A stretch of DNA of 38,852 nucleotides from Kofleriaceae bacterium (GTDB lineage Bacteria; Myxococcota_A; Polyangia; Haliangiales; Haliangiaceae). A program made the position numbers and the translations under genes. The stretch's first letter is position 1. Each line of letters begins with the position of its first letter. The notes beneath the pieces were generated by a model that was given only the letters and a program-made list of their open reading frames with translations, did no database searches and was not told where the DNA came from. This document shows, in pieces, positions 9,466-18,523 of the stretch. The stretch is from assembly GCA_025357755.1 (NCBI GenBank), contig JANXOP010000128.1, positions 1 through 38,852 on the forward strand, written 5' to 3'.

Positions 9466-10396
9466 CGTTCGAGTGCCCGACGATGAGGATCCACTGATAC
9501 CTCGCGGTCACCGCGCGCGCCGTGATCTTGACGGTGCCGAGTGAATCGGGCGTGAGCGAGTTCTGGATCGTCGCGAGCGGCATGTTGTCGCCGATCACGA
9601 CGCAGCCGACGGTCGCCCCACTCGCATAGGCCGCGCTGCGATACAGGCGCGCGCTATCGAACGCGCCGATCATCGCGGCGTGCGAGACCGCGCTCTGATC
9701 GGTCTCGAGATCGACGACCTCGCCGGCGGTGCCGAGATCGGACTTCACGACACCGCAATCGAACCCGGCGACGCCAGCCGGGCGCATGTCGAACATCTGC
9801 GCCGAGACGATGTGGGTCTGACTCCCGGTCTCGACGTGATCTACGCGATAGGACATCTGGACCGAGATGTTCGGCGTGGGCACGACGTTCGCGGCGAGGA
9901 AGCTCTGCGGATCCTGGGTCGGAAGGCGCACGACGAGCTCGCCGCCTTCGACGGTCCACAGGCCCGCGACATCCGGCTTCCATCGCGTCGTGTCGAGGTC
10001 GCCATTGAAGCCGTCGAACAAGAGGATCTTGTCACCCGGGGTCGAGGGATCCGGATCGCACGGGCTATCGACATCGTCGCCGTCGCGGTCGGCGACCCCG
10101 GTCGGCTTCGCGATCGGGCAGCGATCGCATTCGTCGCCGATGCCGTCGTTGTCCTCGTCGTACATGCCGCCGGTCACGGTCGGGCAGTGATCGAGCTTGT
10201 TCGGGATGCCGTCGCCATCGGGATCCGCCGTGTCGTCGAGGCAGGTCGGTGTCGCCGAGGAGTAGTCGCAGCTCCCGCCATCGGCGCAGAGCAGGGTCGT
10301 GGCGTTGCACGGGTCGCCGAGGCCCTGGCTGCCTCCGGTACCGCCCGACGAGGAACAACCGACGAGCAGACCGATCAAAATGGCGCTGCGCACCAC
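9446..10396 (-). CDS. Putative lipoprotein with thrombospondin type 3-like repeats
   Basis: A 316-residue exported protein. The short signal peptide '[13 protein letters not shown]' ends in a lipobox cysteine followed by a Ser/Gly-rich linker. A Cys-rich segment ('[25 protein letters not shown]') precedes Asp-rich calcium-binding motifs of the TSP3 type ('[15 protein letters not shown]', '[15 protein letters not shown]', '[15 protein letters not shown]'). The remaining ~200 residues look like a beta-sandwich ('[17 protein letters not shown]...[14 protein letters not shown]'), reminiscent of a lectin/glucanase or LamG-like module; I cannot name it with certainty. The start is GTG at 10396. Likely outer-membrane-anchored, ligand unknown. 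Its 3' end overlaps msrA by 20 bases tail to tail. Confidence 0.72.
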   Translation of the reverse strand: MVRSAILIGLLVGCSSSGGTGGSQGLGDPCNATTLLCADGGSCDYSSATPTCLDDTADPDGDGIPNKLDHCPTVTGGMYDEDNDGIGDECDRCPIAKPTGVADRDGDDVDSPCDPDPSTPGDKILLFDGFNGDLDTTRWKPDVAGLWTVEGGELVVRLPTQDPQSFLAANVVPTPNISVQMSYRVDHVETGSQTHIVSAQMFDMRPAGVAGFDCGVVKSDLGTAGEVVDLETDQSAVSHAAMIGAFDSARLYRSAAYASGATVGCVVIGDNMPLATIQNSLTPDSLGTVKITARAVTARYQWILIVGHSNATAAGN

Positions 10397-10521
10397 TCCA
10401 GTGTCTCAGATTCCTGAGGTGGGCAGGACGCCTCGATGCGGTTGATCTGAGATCCACCTCCGCGCTCGGCACAAATGCCGCGTAGTTAGCGTTGGCCGTG
10501 ATTTTGCTGACACCGCTGCGC

Positions 10522-12549
10522 ATGCGTCGCCTTCTTCTCATGGCTCTCATGCCTCTCGTGTTCTGTGCGTGCGCGGACGACGACACGCCTACAGATCACG
10601 TCCGGGCGACCACCACGGCGCTCACGCAGTACACGAGCTGTGACGCGCTCGAAGCTGATCTCAAGCAGCAACTGATCGACGAGGTCAACGCCGACATCGA
10701 CAACGCCGGTCAGTACGGATACGGCGATGCCGCGGGCGGCGCGGAGACGGCGGGCACGAACAGCACCAGCGGAGGCACGCGCACCGAGGGGGTCGACTAC
10801 TCGGGCACGAACAACCAGGTGCAGGGCGTCGACGAAGGCGACCTGGTCAAGAGTGACGGCTATCACCTGTACGCGCTCAACGGCAATCGCCTCCACATCT
10901 TCGGCACACCGAACTTCGGCGATCTGAATCCCGAGAGCGTCACCGAGATCGAAGGCCACCCGCGCGAGATGCTGATGGACGCGGCCGCGAACCGGCTCGT
11001 CGTGTTCTCGATGATCGAGGTCTACTCGCTGCCCGACGGCCACCCGCTCAAGCAGCTCGTCGGTTGGCAAGGCGATCAATGGTACTGGCGGATCAGCGAG
11101 CTCACCAAGATCACGGTGTTCGACATCACCGATCGAACGAGCCCGCACCTCGTGCGCGAGGTCTACTTCGAGGGCTGGTACGACACCGCGCGGAAGGTCG
11201 ACTCGACGGTGCGCATGGCCGCGTACTCGTGGCTGTCGTTGCCCTGGTTCTACGGCTGGTGGAACGTGTGGGACCAGAGCGGGCACGACGCGAACCAGAC
11301 CAAGCAGCAGATGCACGAGCGGATCAACGCGCTGCACCTCAGCGATCTCATCCCGCAGATGTACGTGCGCACGAATGGTCAGTTCGTGACGAACAGCCTC
11401 TCGACCGCGTCGTGCCAGTCGTTCTCTCGGCCGACCGATAGCCACGCGCGCGGCATCGCTTCGGTGATCTCGTTTGATCTGCTCGGCAGCAACTTCTTCT
11501 GGGATGCCGATCACATCGTCTCGAACTGGCCGACGTTCTACGAATCGCAGGACCGCATCGTGATCGCGGAGAACGCGCACGACTGGTGGTGGTTCTACTG
11601 GTTCCGCGACGACGCGGAGCAGACGAACATCCACGTGTTCGATTCTTCCAATGCCGGCACGACGAAGTATCTCGGCTCGGGCCGCATCGATGGCTCGCTG
11701 TGGAGCTCGTTCAACCTCGACGAACACGGCGGCGATATTCGTGTCGCGGCGACGAGCGGCGGGTGGTGGCACTACGGCTCGGAAGCGCCCGATCCGGTCG
11801 AGAACCACATCTACGTGCTCGCGCAGCCGGGCCCGGGCCAGCACTTCGCGACGATCGGCCACGTCGATGGCATCACGATCGGCGAGCGCCTCACCGCAGC
11901 GCGCTTCGTTGGCAACCAAGCATTCCTGACCACGTACAAGAATGTCGATCCACTGCTCACCATCGACCTCTCCGATCGCACGAATCCGCGCGTCATCGGT
12001 CAGCTCGAGGTCCCAGGCTACTCGACGTATCTCCATCCCATGGGTGATCACGGGCTGCTCTCGATCGGCGTGTCGGGCACCGGCTGGGGCACGACCAACA
12101 TCTCGATGTTCGACGTCGCGAATCCGGCGAGCCCCACGCTCACGACGAACCTGCCGATCACCCAACCAGGCGGTTGGGAGTGGTCCGAAGCGCTTTGGGA
12201 TCACAAGGCGTTCCAGTACTGGGAGCCGAAGGGGCTGCTCGCGATTCCGTCTTCGAACTACGTCTACTCGAACAACTGGTACAGCTACCTGTCGAAGCTC
12301 GAGCTCATCAACGTCGATCCGGTCAACGGCTCGTTGTCGTTGCACGGCGAGATCGATCACAGCGCGTACTACAATAACGATCAGGGCTACTGGTCGTTCA
12401 CCGATATCCGGCGCGCGATCTTCATGGGCGACTTCGTCTATGCGATCAGCGACAAGGCCATCACGGTCCACCGCACGAGCGATCTGGTGCAGGTCAATCA
12501 GGCGCTCCTACCGGGCTACACGGACGGTGATTGGTACTGGTGGTGGTGA
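10522..12549 (+). CDS. Secreted beta-propeller domain lipoprotein (PF09826-like)
   Basis: A 675-residue exported protein from the ATG at 10522. The signal peptide 'MRRLLLMALMPLVFCAC' has a lipobox-like end. The segment 'DYSGTNNQVQGVDEGDLVKSDGYHLYALNGNRLHIF' matches the opening signature of the 'beta-propeller domain' family PF09826, in which a 'TNVQ..GVDE.D.VK.DG' motif precedes the propeller. Repeated 'VFDITDRTSPHLV', 'IDLSDRTNPRVIGQLEVPG' and 'FDVANPASPTL' strands support propeller blades. The C-terminus is very rich in Trp and Tyr ('DGDWYWWW'). A GTG at 10498 (or TTG at 10492) is an alternative start: TAGCGT at 10487-10492 lies 5 bases before that GTG, like the box before the kinase GTG at 6024. 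The function is unknown; an envelope-bound role is likely. Confidence 0.75.
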   Translation: MRRLLLMALMPLVFCACADDDTPTDHVRATTTALTQYTSCDALEADLKQQLIDEVNADIDNAGQYGYGDAAGGAETAGTNSTSGGTRTEGVDYSGTNNQVQGVDEGDLVKSDGYHLYALNGNRLHIFGTPNFGDLNPESVTEIEGHPREMLMDAAANRLVVFSMIEVYSLPDGHPLKQLVGWQGDQWYWRISELTKITVFDITDRTSPHLVREVYFEGWYDTARKVDSTVRMAAYSWLSLPWFYGWWNVWDQSGHDANQTKQQMHERINALHLSDLIPQMYVRTNGQFVTNSLSTASCQSFSRPTDSHARGIASVISFDLLGSNFFWDADHIVSNWPTFYESQDRIVIAENAHDWWWFYWFRDDAEQTNIHVFDSSNAGTTKYLGSGRIDGSLWSSFNLDEHGGDIRVAATSGGWWHYGSEAPDPVENHIYVLAQPGPGQHFATIGHVDGITIGERLTAARFVGNQAFLTTYKNVDPLLTIDLSDRTNPRVIGQLEVPGYSTYLHPMGDHGLLSIGVSGTGWGTTNISMFDVANPASPTLTTNLPITQPGGWEWSEALWDHKAFQYWEPKGLLAIPSSNYVYSNNWYSYLSKLELINVDPVNGSLSLHGEIDHSAYYNNDQGYWSFTDIRRAIFMGDFVYAISDKAITVHRTSDLVQVNQALLPGYTDGDWYWWW

Positions 12550-12575
12550 ATTGCCCCAAACGGGCGTCGCACGGT

Positions 12576-12616
12576 GGCAGCTGAAGCCGAGCGTTCACGG
12601 CGCACCGTAAGCTGCC
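12576..12616. other. Inverted repeat in the gap after the beta-propeller gene
   Basis: GGCAGCT at 12576-12582 pairs with AGCTGCC at 12610-12616, and flanking CACGG/CCGTG bases extend the stem with a small bulge. It lies between two same-strand genes. It could be a weak transcription terminator without a T-tract or a regulatory hairpin; nothing decides between these. Confidence 0.3.
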
Positions 12617-12664
12617 GTGACTATTAGGGCAGGGACCGGCACGGTAGATGCTCTACCTGATGGC

Positions 12665-13126
12665 ATGAAGAAACTCATCCTTGCTGCTGTCGTCCTCGCT
12701 CTCTCGAGCGGCGCCGCCATGGCGGACCGCTTCCACGGTGGTGGTGGTGGTGGCCATGCCCAAGGCGGTGTCGTCGTTCACAGCAACGGCGGCTACCACG
12801 GTAACGGCGGCTACGGCGGCTACCACGGCAACGGCGGCTACCAAGGTGGTGGTCGCGTCATCGTGAACAACGGCTACCGTGGAGGCTACTCGGCGCCGCG
12901 CTACTACCACACCGGTGGCGTGGTGCGCTCGAACATCTACGTCGGGCGCCCCGTGATCCGGAGCCACTACTACCACTACGGCTATCGCCCGAGTCTGTTC
13001 GTCGAGAACTACGGTCCGCGCGAGGGCTACATCTTCGTGCGCGGCGATTGGCAGTGGAACGGCTACGAGTGGCTGTGGCAGCCGGGCCACTACGAGCCGG
13101 ATAACGCGTACGTCGAAGTCTACTGA
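12665..13126 (+). CDS. Exported Gly/His/Tyr-rich protein with a WXXGXW-like end
   Basis: A 153-residue protein with a clear signal peptide (MKKLILAAVVLALSSGAAMA, cleavage after Ala20). The mature N-terminal half is a low-complexity Gly/His/Asn/Tyr region with repeated 'GGYHGNGGY'. The C-terminal part 'GYIFVRGDWQWNGYEWLWQPGHYEPD' matches the pattern of the WXXGXW (YXWQPGHY-like) repeat found in small bacterial envelope proteins. The ATG at 12665 is chosen because the signal peptide starts there. His-rich sequence could bind metal, but this is only a suggestion. It stands alone between a same-strand gene and a convergent one. Confidence 0.75.
   Translation: MKKLILAAVVLALSSGAAMADRFHGGGGGGHAQGGVVVHSNGGYHGNGGYGGYHGNGGYQGGGRVIVNNGYRGGYSAPRYYHTGGVVRSNIYVGRPVIRSHYYHYGYRPSLFVENYGPREGYIFVRGDWQWNGYEWLWQPGHYEPDNAYVEVY
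12788..12841 (+). repeat. 27-bp tandem repeat, two copies, inside the Gly-rich gene
   Basis: The stretch from 12788 is repeated at 12815 with a 27-base period (nine codons) and a single T/C difference over 26 bases; each copy encodes Gly-Gly-Tyr-His-Gly-Asn-Gly-Gly-Tyr. It reads as a recent in-frame duplication in a low-complexity coding segment. Confidence 0.8.
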
Positions 13127-13166
13127 AACGACTCGGACAGGATCCGAATCTCTCCGTAGAGAAGCA

Positions 13167-15848
13167 TCAGGTCTTGGGAGCGGGCAGGGGATCCATCGAC
13201 GGCAACTCCTGCGTCACGCCCTGCGCGTCCGGTGCAGGCGTCACGTGGACCAGCTTGCAGTAGACCTTGAGCTCTTCCATGTTGGCCTGGATGCGCTGCA
13301 TGAATTGCGGATCGGACATGTTGCCCGTGATCGGCAGGCTGCACACGCTGTAGTCGCCAGCGACGAGCTCGTCGAACTCGGCCGGCGTCGAGCCGAACCA
13401 GAACTTCATCCCGGTGACGTTGCCCGCGAGGAACGAATCCTGGAGCTGCTTGGCATTCGTCATCGTCACCGCGCCACGCATCAAGAAGATCTGCGCCGCG
13501 TTGAGCGTGGCGCCAGCCGCGGGTTTGATCGCGACCGTCAAGGTGATCGTGCCGCTCGGAATATCGAGCGTGACCATCGTCGGCTTGCCCGCGGTGACGG
13601 TCACGGTGGTGCTCGCCGATTTGAACGACGTGCCCATGCCGCCTTGCTGCATCGCCGAGACGACGTGGACGCCCTCGGTCGCCTTCGCGATGATGAAGCC
13701 ACCGGTGTCATCGCTCTGCGCGATCTGGACCTGCGTACCGCCGGTCTTTGGCGTATCCGTGATCGTGACGCTCGTCGCGGGCTGGCCCTTGATCGTGATC
13801 TTGCCGCTGATCGAGCCGAAGCCGTGCAGCCTGAGCGCGATCGCGGGCGGATCCTGATCGCCCGGGGGAATCTCGATCGCATCGGAGCGGCCCGCGTCCG
13901 CCTCGGCCATCGCATTGCCGTGCTGTGCCGCGATGCCGACCACGACGAAGTTGCCGCCCTGATCGGTGTACGCGCTACGCGTGTTCGAGGCGTCCTCGAA
14001 CGTCGACATCTGATCTTCGGCGCCCTGAACTTGAAAGAGCATCCGACCGACCTTCACCCGTGCACCTGCGACCGGGTTATTCGCAGAGTCGGTCACGCGT
14101 CCCGAGAGTACGCGGCCGCGCGCCACGGTGATCGTGCCCATGTCGGTCGGCTTGCCGGCCTCGACCTTGATGTCGTGCTTGATCACGTCGCCGAACTCCG
14201 GCCCGTGAAACGTCACATCGTACGAACCCGGATCGATCTCGTCGACCACGAACGCGCCCGCGTTCGCCGGCGTACTCGCCTTGATGCCGGCGCGCACCAT
14301 CGCGATCGAAGGCGAGCTGCCATCGCTCTTCACGATCAAGCCCTTGATCGAGCCCGGCGTCGCGAGCACGAGCTTCACGTTCTGGTCGCCGGTCTTCGCG
14401 CTCGTACCCTCCATCGCGCGCTCCCACTGGTCGCCGCCGCCGCGCTGCGCGCGCACCTTGTACGCGCCCTCTGGCAAGCCGTGCACCGTGAACGCGCCGG
14501 CTCCATCGGTCGTCGCGGTCGAGAAACCGGCGAGCAAGAAGCCCTCGGCGTTGCCGCCGCCGAACACGTCAGGCATGCAGCTGACCTGAACCTCCGGCAC
14601 CGGTCGATTCTTGTCGTCGACCACGATGCCGCTGATCGTGCCGCCGATATCGAGCACGAGCTCGGTGTTCGGCTTGTCGCCTTGCGTGGTCAGATCGATC
14701 GCGACGATCTTCGAGGCACTCGTCTCCGATTCGGCGCGCACGTCGAGCTTCGTGCGCGCGAGCCCGCGGAGCTCGAACGTGCCGTCCACCTTCGTCGTGG
14801 TCTGCCGCCGCGGCGCCGCGAAGTCGACGCCCTTGCCGGCGAGCTGGACCGTCGCGAACGCGACCGGTTGATGCTTGGTATCCACGACGCGCCCGGCGAT
14901 CCGGCCGCCGGCCTTCATCACGATCTCGACGTTGTCGACCGGCTTGGTCGTCACCACCACCGGCGTCGAGCGACTCGGCGCGTGCTCGCCGTCGTTCGCC
15001 GAGAGCGTGTGCGTGCCTGCCGAAAGCACGAGCGAGAAGCCACCCTTGTCGTCGCTCGTCACCGGCAACGTCGAGCTCTCCATCTGCCACATCCCCGATG
15101 TCGCGACCTGCGCCTTGGCGATCGGCTTGCCGGTCTCGTCGATCACGTGCCCGGTCACGGTCACGCCGGCGTGCAAGATCATGTCGACGTGGCCCGTCGA
15201 ATTTGCCGAGCCCACGCTCGCGTACGCCGTGTTCGCTGCGTAGCCATCGGCGCTCGCCCAGACCGACACCCAACCCGGGTGCACCGGTGTGATGGCGGCG
15301 TTGCCATCGGCTCCGGTCGTCGTGCTCATCGTCGTGTCGCCCTCGACCTGGACCTTCGCATTCGCGATCGGATGCTTCGCGTCGTCGGTGATGGTCACCG
15401 TGATCTTCGCGCCACCCGCGAGCTCGAGAATGGCGGGGTCACTCTTCGCACTCAGCTTGTAGACGACCGGGCCGCCGACATCATTTGCGTGCCGCGCGGT
15501 CAGCCGGTAGCTGCGGCCGACCAGCTTGTCGAACGAGAACGAGCCATCCTCCTCGGTCTTCGCGCTGCGCGGCGGCACCGAGCCCAACCACACCTCCGCG
15601 CCACCCACGCCGTGGCCCTCGTGATCGACCACCTGGCCTTCGAGGCGCAGCGGCCCTTCCTCGTCGAGATCGAGCATCGCCCTCGGCTGCTCCGCCTTCG
15701 TCGTCGCGTGTTGTACGGCGAGCGAGGGAGCTTTTCCAGCGGGCTTCGCGTTCGTAGCGACGCCATCGCTACCGTGTCGGAACTTCAGGAACAGCGCGGC
15801 GGCTGCGACGAGGAGCACCACCGCGACACCACCGATGATTCGTTTCAC
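13167..15848 (-). CDS. Membrane-anchored protein with many carboxypeptidase-regulatory-like repeats
   Basis: An 893-residue protein. An uncleaved N-terminal transmembrane segment ('IIGGVAVVLLVAAAALFLKF', about residues 4-23) is followed by a linker and then roughly seven to eight Ig-like repeats of the carboxypeptidase D regulatory/Cna-B-like type. Each shows the 'GRVVDxxxxPVAxAxVxL...DGxFxLxGL..G.Y.L.A' rhythm, for example 'GQVVDHEGHGVGGAEVWLG', 'GHVIDETGKPIAKAQVATS', 'GRVVDTKHQPVAFATVQLAG', 'GIVVDDKNRPVPEVQVSCM' and 'GRVTDSANNPVAGARVKVG'. It is probably anchored in the inner membrane with the repeats outside, in a structural or adhesive role. The start is GTG at 15848; TAGCGT (15855-15860 on this strand) lies 6 bases before it. 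No enzyme domain is seen. Confidence 0.8.
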   Translation of the reverse strand: MKRIIGGVAVVLLVAAAALFLKFRHGSDGVATNAKPAGKAPSLAVQHATTKAEQPRAMLDLDEEGPLRLEGQVVDHEGHGVGGAEVWLGSVPPRSAKTEEDGSFSFDKLVGRSYRLTARHANDVGGPVVYKLSAKSDPAILELAGGAKITVTITDDAKHPIANAKVQVEGDTTMSTTTGADGNAAITPVHPGWVSVWASADGYAANTAYASVGSANSTGHVDMILHAGVTVTGHVIDETGKPIAKAQVATSGMWQMESSTLPVTSDDKGGFSLVLSAGTHTLSANDGEHAPSRSTPVVVTTKPVDNVEIVMKAGGRIAGRVVDTKHQPVAFATVQLAGKGVDFAAPRRQTTTKVDGTFELRGLARTKLDVRAESETSASKIVAIDLTTQGDKPNTELVLDIGGTISGIVVDDKNRPVPEVQVSCMPDVFGGGNAEGFLLAGFSTATTDGAGAFTVHGLPEGAYKVRAQRGGGDQWERAMEGTSAKTGDQNVKLVLATPGSIKGLIVKSDGSSPSIAMVRAGIKASTPANAGAFVVDEIDPGSYDVTFHGPEFGDVIKHDIKVEAGKPTDMGTITVARGRVLSGRVTDSANNPVAGARVKVGRMLFQVQGAEDQMSTFEDASNTRSAYTDQGGNFVVVGIAAQHGNAMAEADAGRSDAIEIPPGDQDPPAIALRLHGFGSISGKITIKGQPATSVTITDTPKTGGTQVQIAQSDDTGGFIIAKATEGVHVVSAMQQGGMGTSFKSASTTVTVTAGKPTMVTLDIPSGTITLTVAIKPAAGATLNAAQIFLMRGAVTMTNAKQLQDSFLAGNVTGMKFWFGSTPAEFDELVAGDYSVCSLPITGNMSDPQFMQRIQANMEELKVYCKLVHVTPAPDAQGVTQELPSMDPLPAPKT

Positions 15849-15941
15849 AGCCGCACGCTAAGTCGGCTCGATCTCGGAAAAAAGATGCGACAGCGCCGCG
15901 ACACCGGCTGCGACGTCGCTTTCCCTCGGCCTGCGACAGCG

Positions 15942-16600
15942 CTAGCGCCGGTGGTTCGGACGCCGTGGCAGGAGCGACGCCATTGCACCGCCCGAATTGA
16001 AGGCCGTGACATCGTTGTTACCTGGCGAGAGCGTATGCGTGACGGCGAACCTGCATCTCCGGTTCTCGGTCGTCGGTGTCCACGCCGGATCCCAGCCCGC
16101 GACGGCTTCGTCGAACGCGATCGAGCCAGGCGACTCGGGATCGTGCGCCTCACGCCAGCTCGTGCTCTCGACGACCAGCTCGGTCGTGCCAGTCCCGTAG
16201 TTACCGTTCCAGCACTCGAGCGACACCATGGTGTACGCATAATCGATGCGCGGCACCGACGAGGATGTGGTCGAAGCTGCGATCGCGACATTGGTCAAAC
16301 GCGGCAGCCACTCCCAGTGGGTATGGATGAGATCGTTGGTACGAGTTAGCCACCGCGCGGTGGTGTGGTCCATCGAGTCCGCGCCGGCGTACACGGACAT
16401 GTAGTCACCGGGCTCGAGCAGCGCCCCGGCGAACAGCGCGAGCGGCAGGGTCTGGTCAGCGAAGGCGTACGGCTCGACAGCGGAGTTCTTGGTCTCCAGG
16501 CTCGGATGGAAGTCGACAGTCTCGTCGGCATCGACCACGGCGACATCGCGGCCGGTATCGTCGAGAACGCGACACCCGCGCTGGCGTTTAGCGTGACGCG
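15942..16600 (-). pseudogene. C-terminal remnant of an unknown exported-type protein, truncated by a mobile element
   Basis: From about 16600 down to a TAG at 15942-15944 the minus strand reads a protein-like sequence of about 215 residues with normal high-GC codon choice ('VVDADETVDFHPSLETKNS', 'GDYMSVYAGADSMDH', 'IDYAYTMVSLECWNGNYG', 'CRFAVTHTLSPGNNDVTAF'). It has Trp-rich, beta-strand-like features and one pair of cysteines. Upstream of 16600 the frame runs into the decayed transposase on the other strand and loses protein character, so the 5' part of the gene appears to have been removed or replaced. I do not recognise the family. It could still be expressed as a short protein from a start near 16655. 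Confidence 0.45.
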
Positions 16601-17635
16601 CGCGTTCGCCGAGCGTCCACTGCGCCACTACGAAGATGAGATGCATGCGGCACACCGCCCTATTCCATCGCGATCCACGCTCGAGGGAATCGGAAAGCGG
16701 GTCGGCGGTCGTATTCGCGAGGCATTGCCGATCAGCCCGCGAGCCCGATCGCTCTCGATCGGGCTCGATCGAACATCGGTACCGATGGCCGAGCGGGTCG
16801 CCCGCCCGCCTCGAGGCCGGACGTACGTTCGCTGTCCGCAGCCACCCGTCACGGTCAACTATCGGATGGCGTACGTCGCGAACGATGACGATTCACGACG
16901 AGCACGGCGATACGATCGAAAGTAAACGATTCGCAGCGACGGCCGAGGAGGGGCCGACGGGGTTGCTCGAACGACTCGGCTCCGAGGTTCGACATGTGTT
17001 CGCGCGTTGCGGCGCTCTTCCATTGACCATCGTCCAGGATGGAGCGCCGGAGCTGTGGAACCTCGTCGAGGACTTGCTCGCGTCCCGAAATTGAAAGGCA
17101 ACGGCTAAACTGAGCGACCGTTATCACGTCGACGAACGTCTGGCTCAGGTGTGCGAAGCAATCACGTACGACGCCAAGGATGCGCGAGCTCTCTACGAAT
17201 CCTGGCGCATGCGACTCGATCGAAGCGACACCGCGATCGTTAGGATCTGTCGGCGATTGGAGTCGCTCTCGACGTGGCTCGTGTGTGGCGCTACCGACGA
17301 CGTGTCAATGCCGCGCTATTGGCGCTCACGTGCGCGCCGGAACATCGATGAAGCTAGGGGAGGGGAGCGGTGCTTGGGTCAAATCTCGAGTAGTTCGTCC
17401 GCTATAGAGCCAAGATCTCGTACGCAACGGCGAAGAAGCGAGGCTTCCCAATTGGAAGCGGTGTCACCGAAGGCGCATGCAAATCGGTCATCGGCATGCG
17501 CTGCAAACGATCAGGCCAGCGCTGGTTCGAGTCCGGACTCTCTCCATGTTTACGACCCCGCACCTGAATCGTCGCCTTCGCCCGTGCTTCGACCTCATCG
17601 TTTCGTTTCAGTCCGCGAGCTTGGCGGCGGCCTGA
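16575..17635 (+). pseudogene. Decayed ISKra4-like transposase
   Basis: Pieces of one transposase are found in order across three reading frames. Frame A (to about 16885): 'IPSRSTLEGIGKRVGG', 'LSIGLDRTSVPMAE', 'VNYRMAYVA'. After a one-base insertion, frame B: 'TIHDEHGDTIESKRFA', 'LTIVQDGAPELWNLVE', then an in-frame TGA at 17092, and on through 'DRYHVDERLAQV'. After another shift, frame C: 'RAKISYATAKKRGFPIGSG' and 'VTEGACKSVIGMRCKRSGQRW'. A last shift near 17545 gives 'HLNRRLRPCFDLIVSFQ' and TGA at 17633-17635. The 'SLDRTSVPM', 'DGAPEMWNL' and 'PIGSGVTEGACKS..KRSGQRW' patterns are those I know from ISKra4-family transposases. With one nonsense codon, at least three frameshifts and a missing N-terminus it cannot be active. 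No terminal inverted repeats were identified by eye. Confidence 0.8.
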
Positions 17636-17651
17636 GGATCAGGCGGCGTTC

Positions 17652-17702
17652 CAGACCCCTGTATCAGGTCTGTACCCCTGTAGGGTGCAGGTCGCGGCGA
17701 CC
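17652..17702. repeat. Cluster of short palindromes upstream of the Y1 transposase gene
   Basis: CAGACC (17652-17657) pairs with GGTCTG (17667-17672) around a 9-base loop; GGTCGC (17690-17695) mirrors GCGACC (17697-17702). Between them ACCCCTGTA occurs twice. REP-type palindromes commonly flank genes of the REP-associated tyrosine transposase (RAYT) group, so these are candidate substrates or remnants for the gene starting at 17774. I found no second copy of this cluster in the window. Confidence 0.5.
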
Positions 17703-17738
17703 GCTAGATGCAGTTTTTAAACAGATCGGCGAATTCAA

Positions 17739-17767
17739 TTGATCGAAGGTCCAACCAATGCTATATT
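17739..17767 (+). promoter_or_regulatory. Sigma-70-type promoter of the Y1 transposase gene
   Basis: TTGATC (17739-17744) and TATATT (17762-17767) are separated by exactly 17 bases, in a conspicuously AT-rich pocket of an otherwise high-GC region. The GTG start at 17774 begins 6 bases after the -10 box, so the predicted transcript is leaderless. Confidence 0.55.
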
Positions 17768-17773
17768 TTGAGC

Positions 17774-18523
17774 GTGCCGAAGACTCGCAAACGTCACGTT
17801 CAGCTCGAGCTACCGAAGCTCGACAAGAACGGCCAGCGCCGTGGCGGCAAGCGCAAAGGTGCGGGGCGGCCAAAGAAGGGGTTTCGCGCGAGCGAGAAGC
17901 ATAAAGTTCGTGCAAATCACCGCGCGAGCGAACCGGCCCACGTGATCATGCGCGCGTGTAGCGATGTCGGGTCGCTGCGTCGTCACGCGGTTTTCCTGGC
18001 GATTCGCGAGGCGACGCTCGTCGTCGCGGCGAGCGAGGAATATCCGCCGCCTTTTCGGATCGTGCACCTGAGCATCCAGCGCACGCACATTCATCTGATC
18101 GTCGAGGCGGCGAATCGCAAGGCGCTGTGGAAAGGCATGCAGGCGTTCTCGATCTCGGCGGCGCGTCAGATCAATGCGGCGATCGGGCGCAAGGGTGGTC
18201 AGGTGTTTGCGGACCGCTATCACGCGCGTGCGCTCACCTCGCCGCGCCAGGTTCGGAACTGCATCGCGTACGTGCTCAATAATTGGCGCCATCACGGAGC
18301 GGATCGCGAGCGCCTAAAGCGCCCGTGGAAAGTCGACCCGTACTCGAGCTCGCTGTCGTTCGACGGCTGGAAGCAGCGCGAGAAGATCGGCTTCTACTAC
18401 GCGGCCCCGAAGGGCTATCCGCCGCCGTTCGTTTGGTTGCCAAAGACGTGGTTGCTGAGCGAGGGCTGGCGTCGGTATGGCTTGGTCGATCAGCTAGAAG
18501 TACCTGGGCGTGGCGAAGAGTGA
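17774..18523 (+). CDS. REP-associated tyrosine transposase (Y1/IS200-like HUH family)
   Basis: A 249-residue protein from the GTG at 17774. A basic N-terminus ('KRKGAGRPKKGFR') precedes a Y1 transposase domain: 'RIVHLSIQRTHIHLIVE' holds the HUH metal motif (His105-x-His107), followed by the helix 'KALWKGMQAFSISAARQIN' and 'GGQVFADRYHARALTSPRQVRNCIAYVLNNW', in which Tyr166 is the likely catalytic tyrosine. Proteins of this class cut single-stranded DNA at palindromes (REPs) and many appear domesticated. The frame is intact, unlike the transposase just upstream. Palindromes precede it at 17652-17702. The frame is open upstream to 17708, but the promoter ends at 17767, so the GTG is the better start. 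Codon use is like the neighbours, so the gene is not obviously a recent arrival. Confidence 0.85.
   Translation: MPKTRKRHVQLELPKLDKNGQRRGGKRKGAGRPKKGFRASEKHKVRANHRASEPAHVIMRACSDVGSLRRHAVFLAIREATLVVAASEEYPPPFRIVHLSIQRTHIHLIVEAANRKALWKGMQAFSISAARQINAAIGRKGGQVFADRYHARALTSPRQVRNCIAYVLNNWRHHGADRERLKRPWKVDPYSSSLSFDGWKQREKIGFYYAAPKGYPPPFVWLPKTWLLSEGWRRYGLVDQLEVPGRGEE

Noticed and set aside
10486..12471. A 661-codon open frame antisense to the beta-propeller gene
   Set aside because: Arg/Val/Asp-rich shadow of a high-GC gene; the plus strand has a signal peptide and family motifs, the minus strand has none.
12576..12616. Rho-independent terminator
   Set aside because: The stem is bulged with a long loop and no T-tract follows, so it is listed only as an inverted repeat.
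13245..16349. A 1034-codon open frame antisense to the carboxypeptidase-repeat gene
   Set aside because: Low-complexity Arg/His/Ala composition without domains; the minus strand shows regular Ig-like repeats.
17149..17742. Possible independent 197-residue gene
   Set aside because: Its N-terminal part is one phase of the decayed transposase and the rest is out-of-phase reading with no sense.
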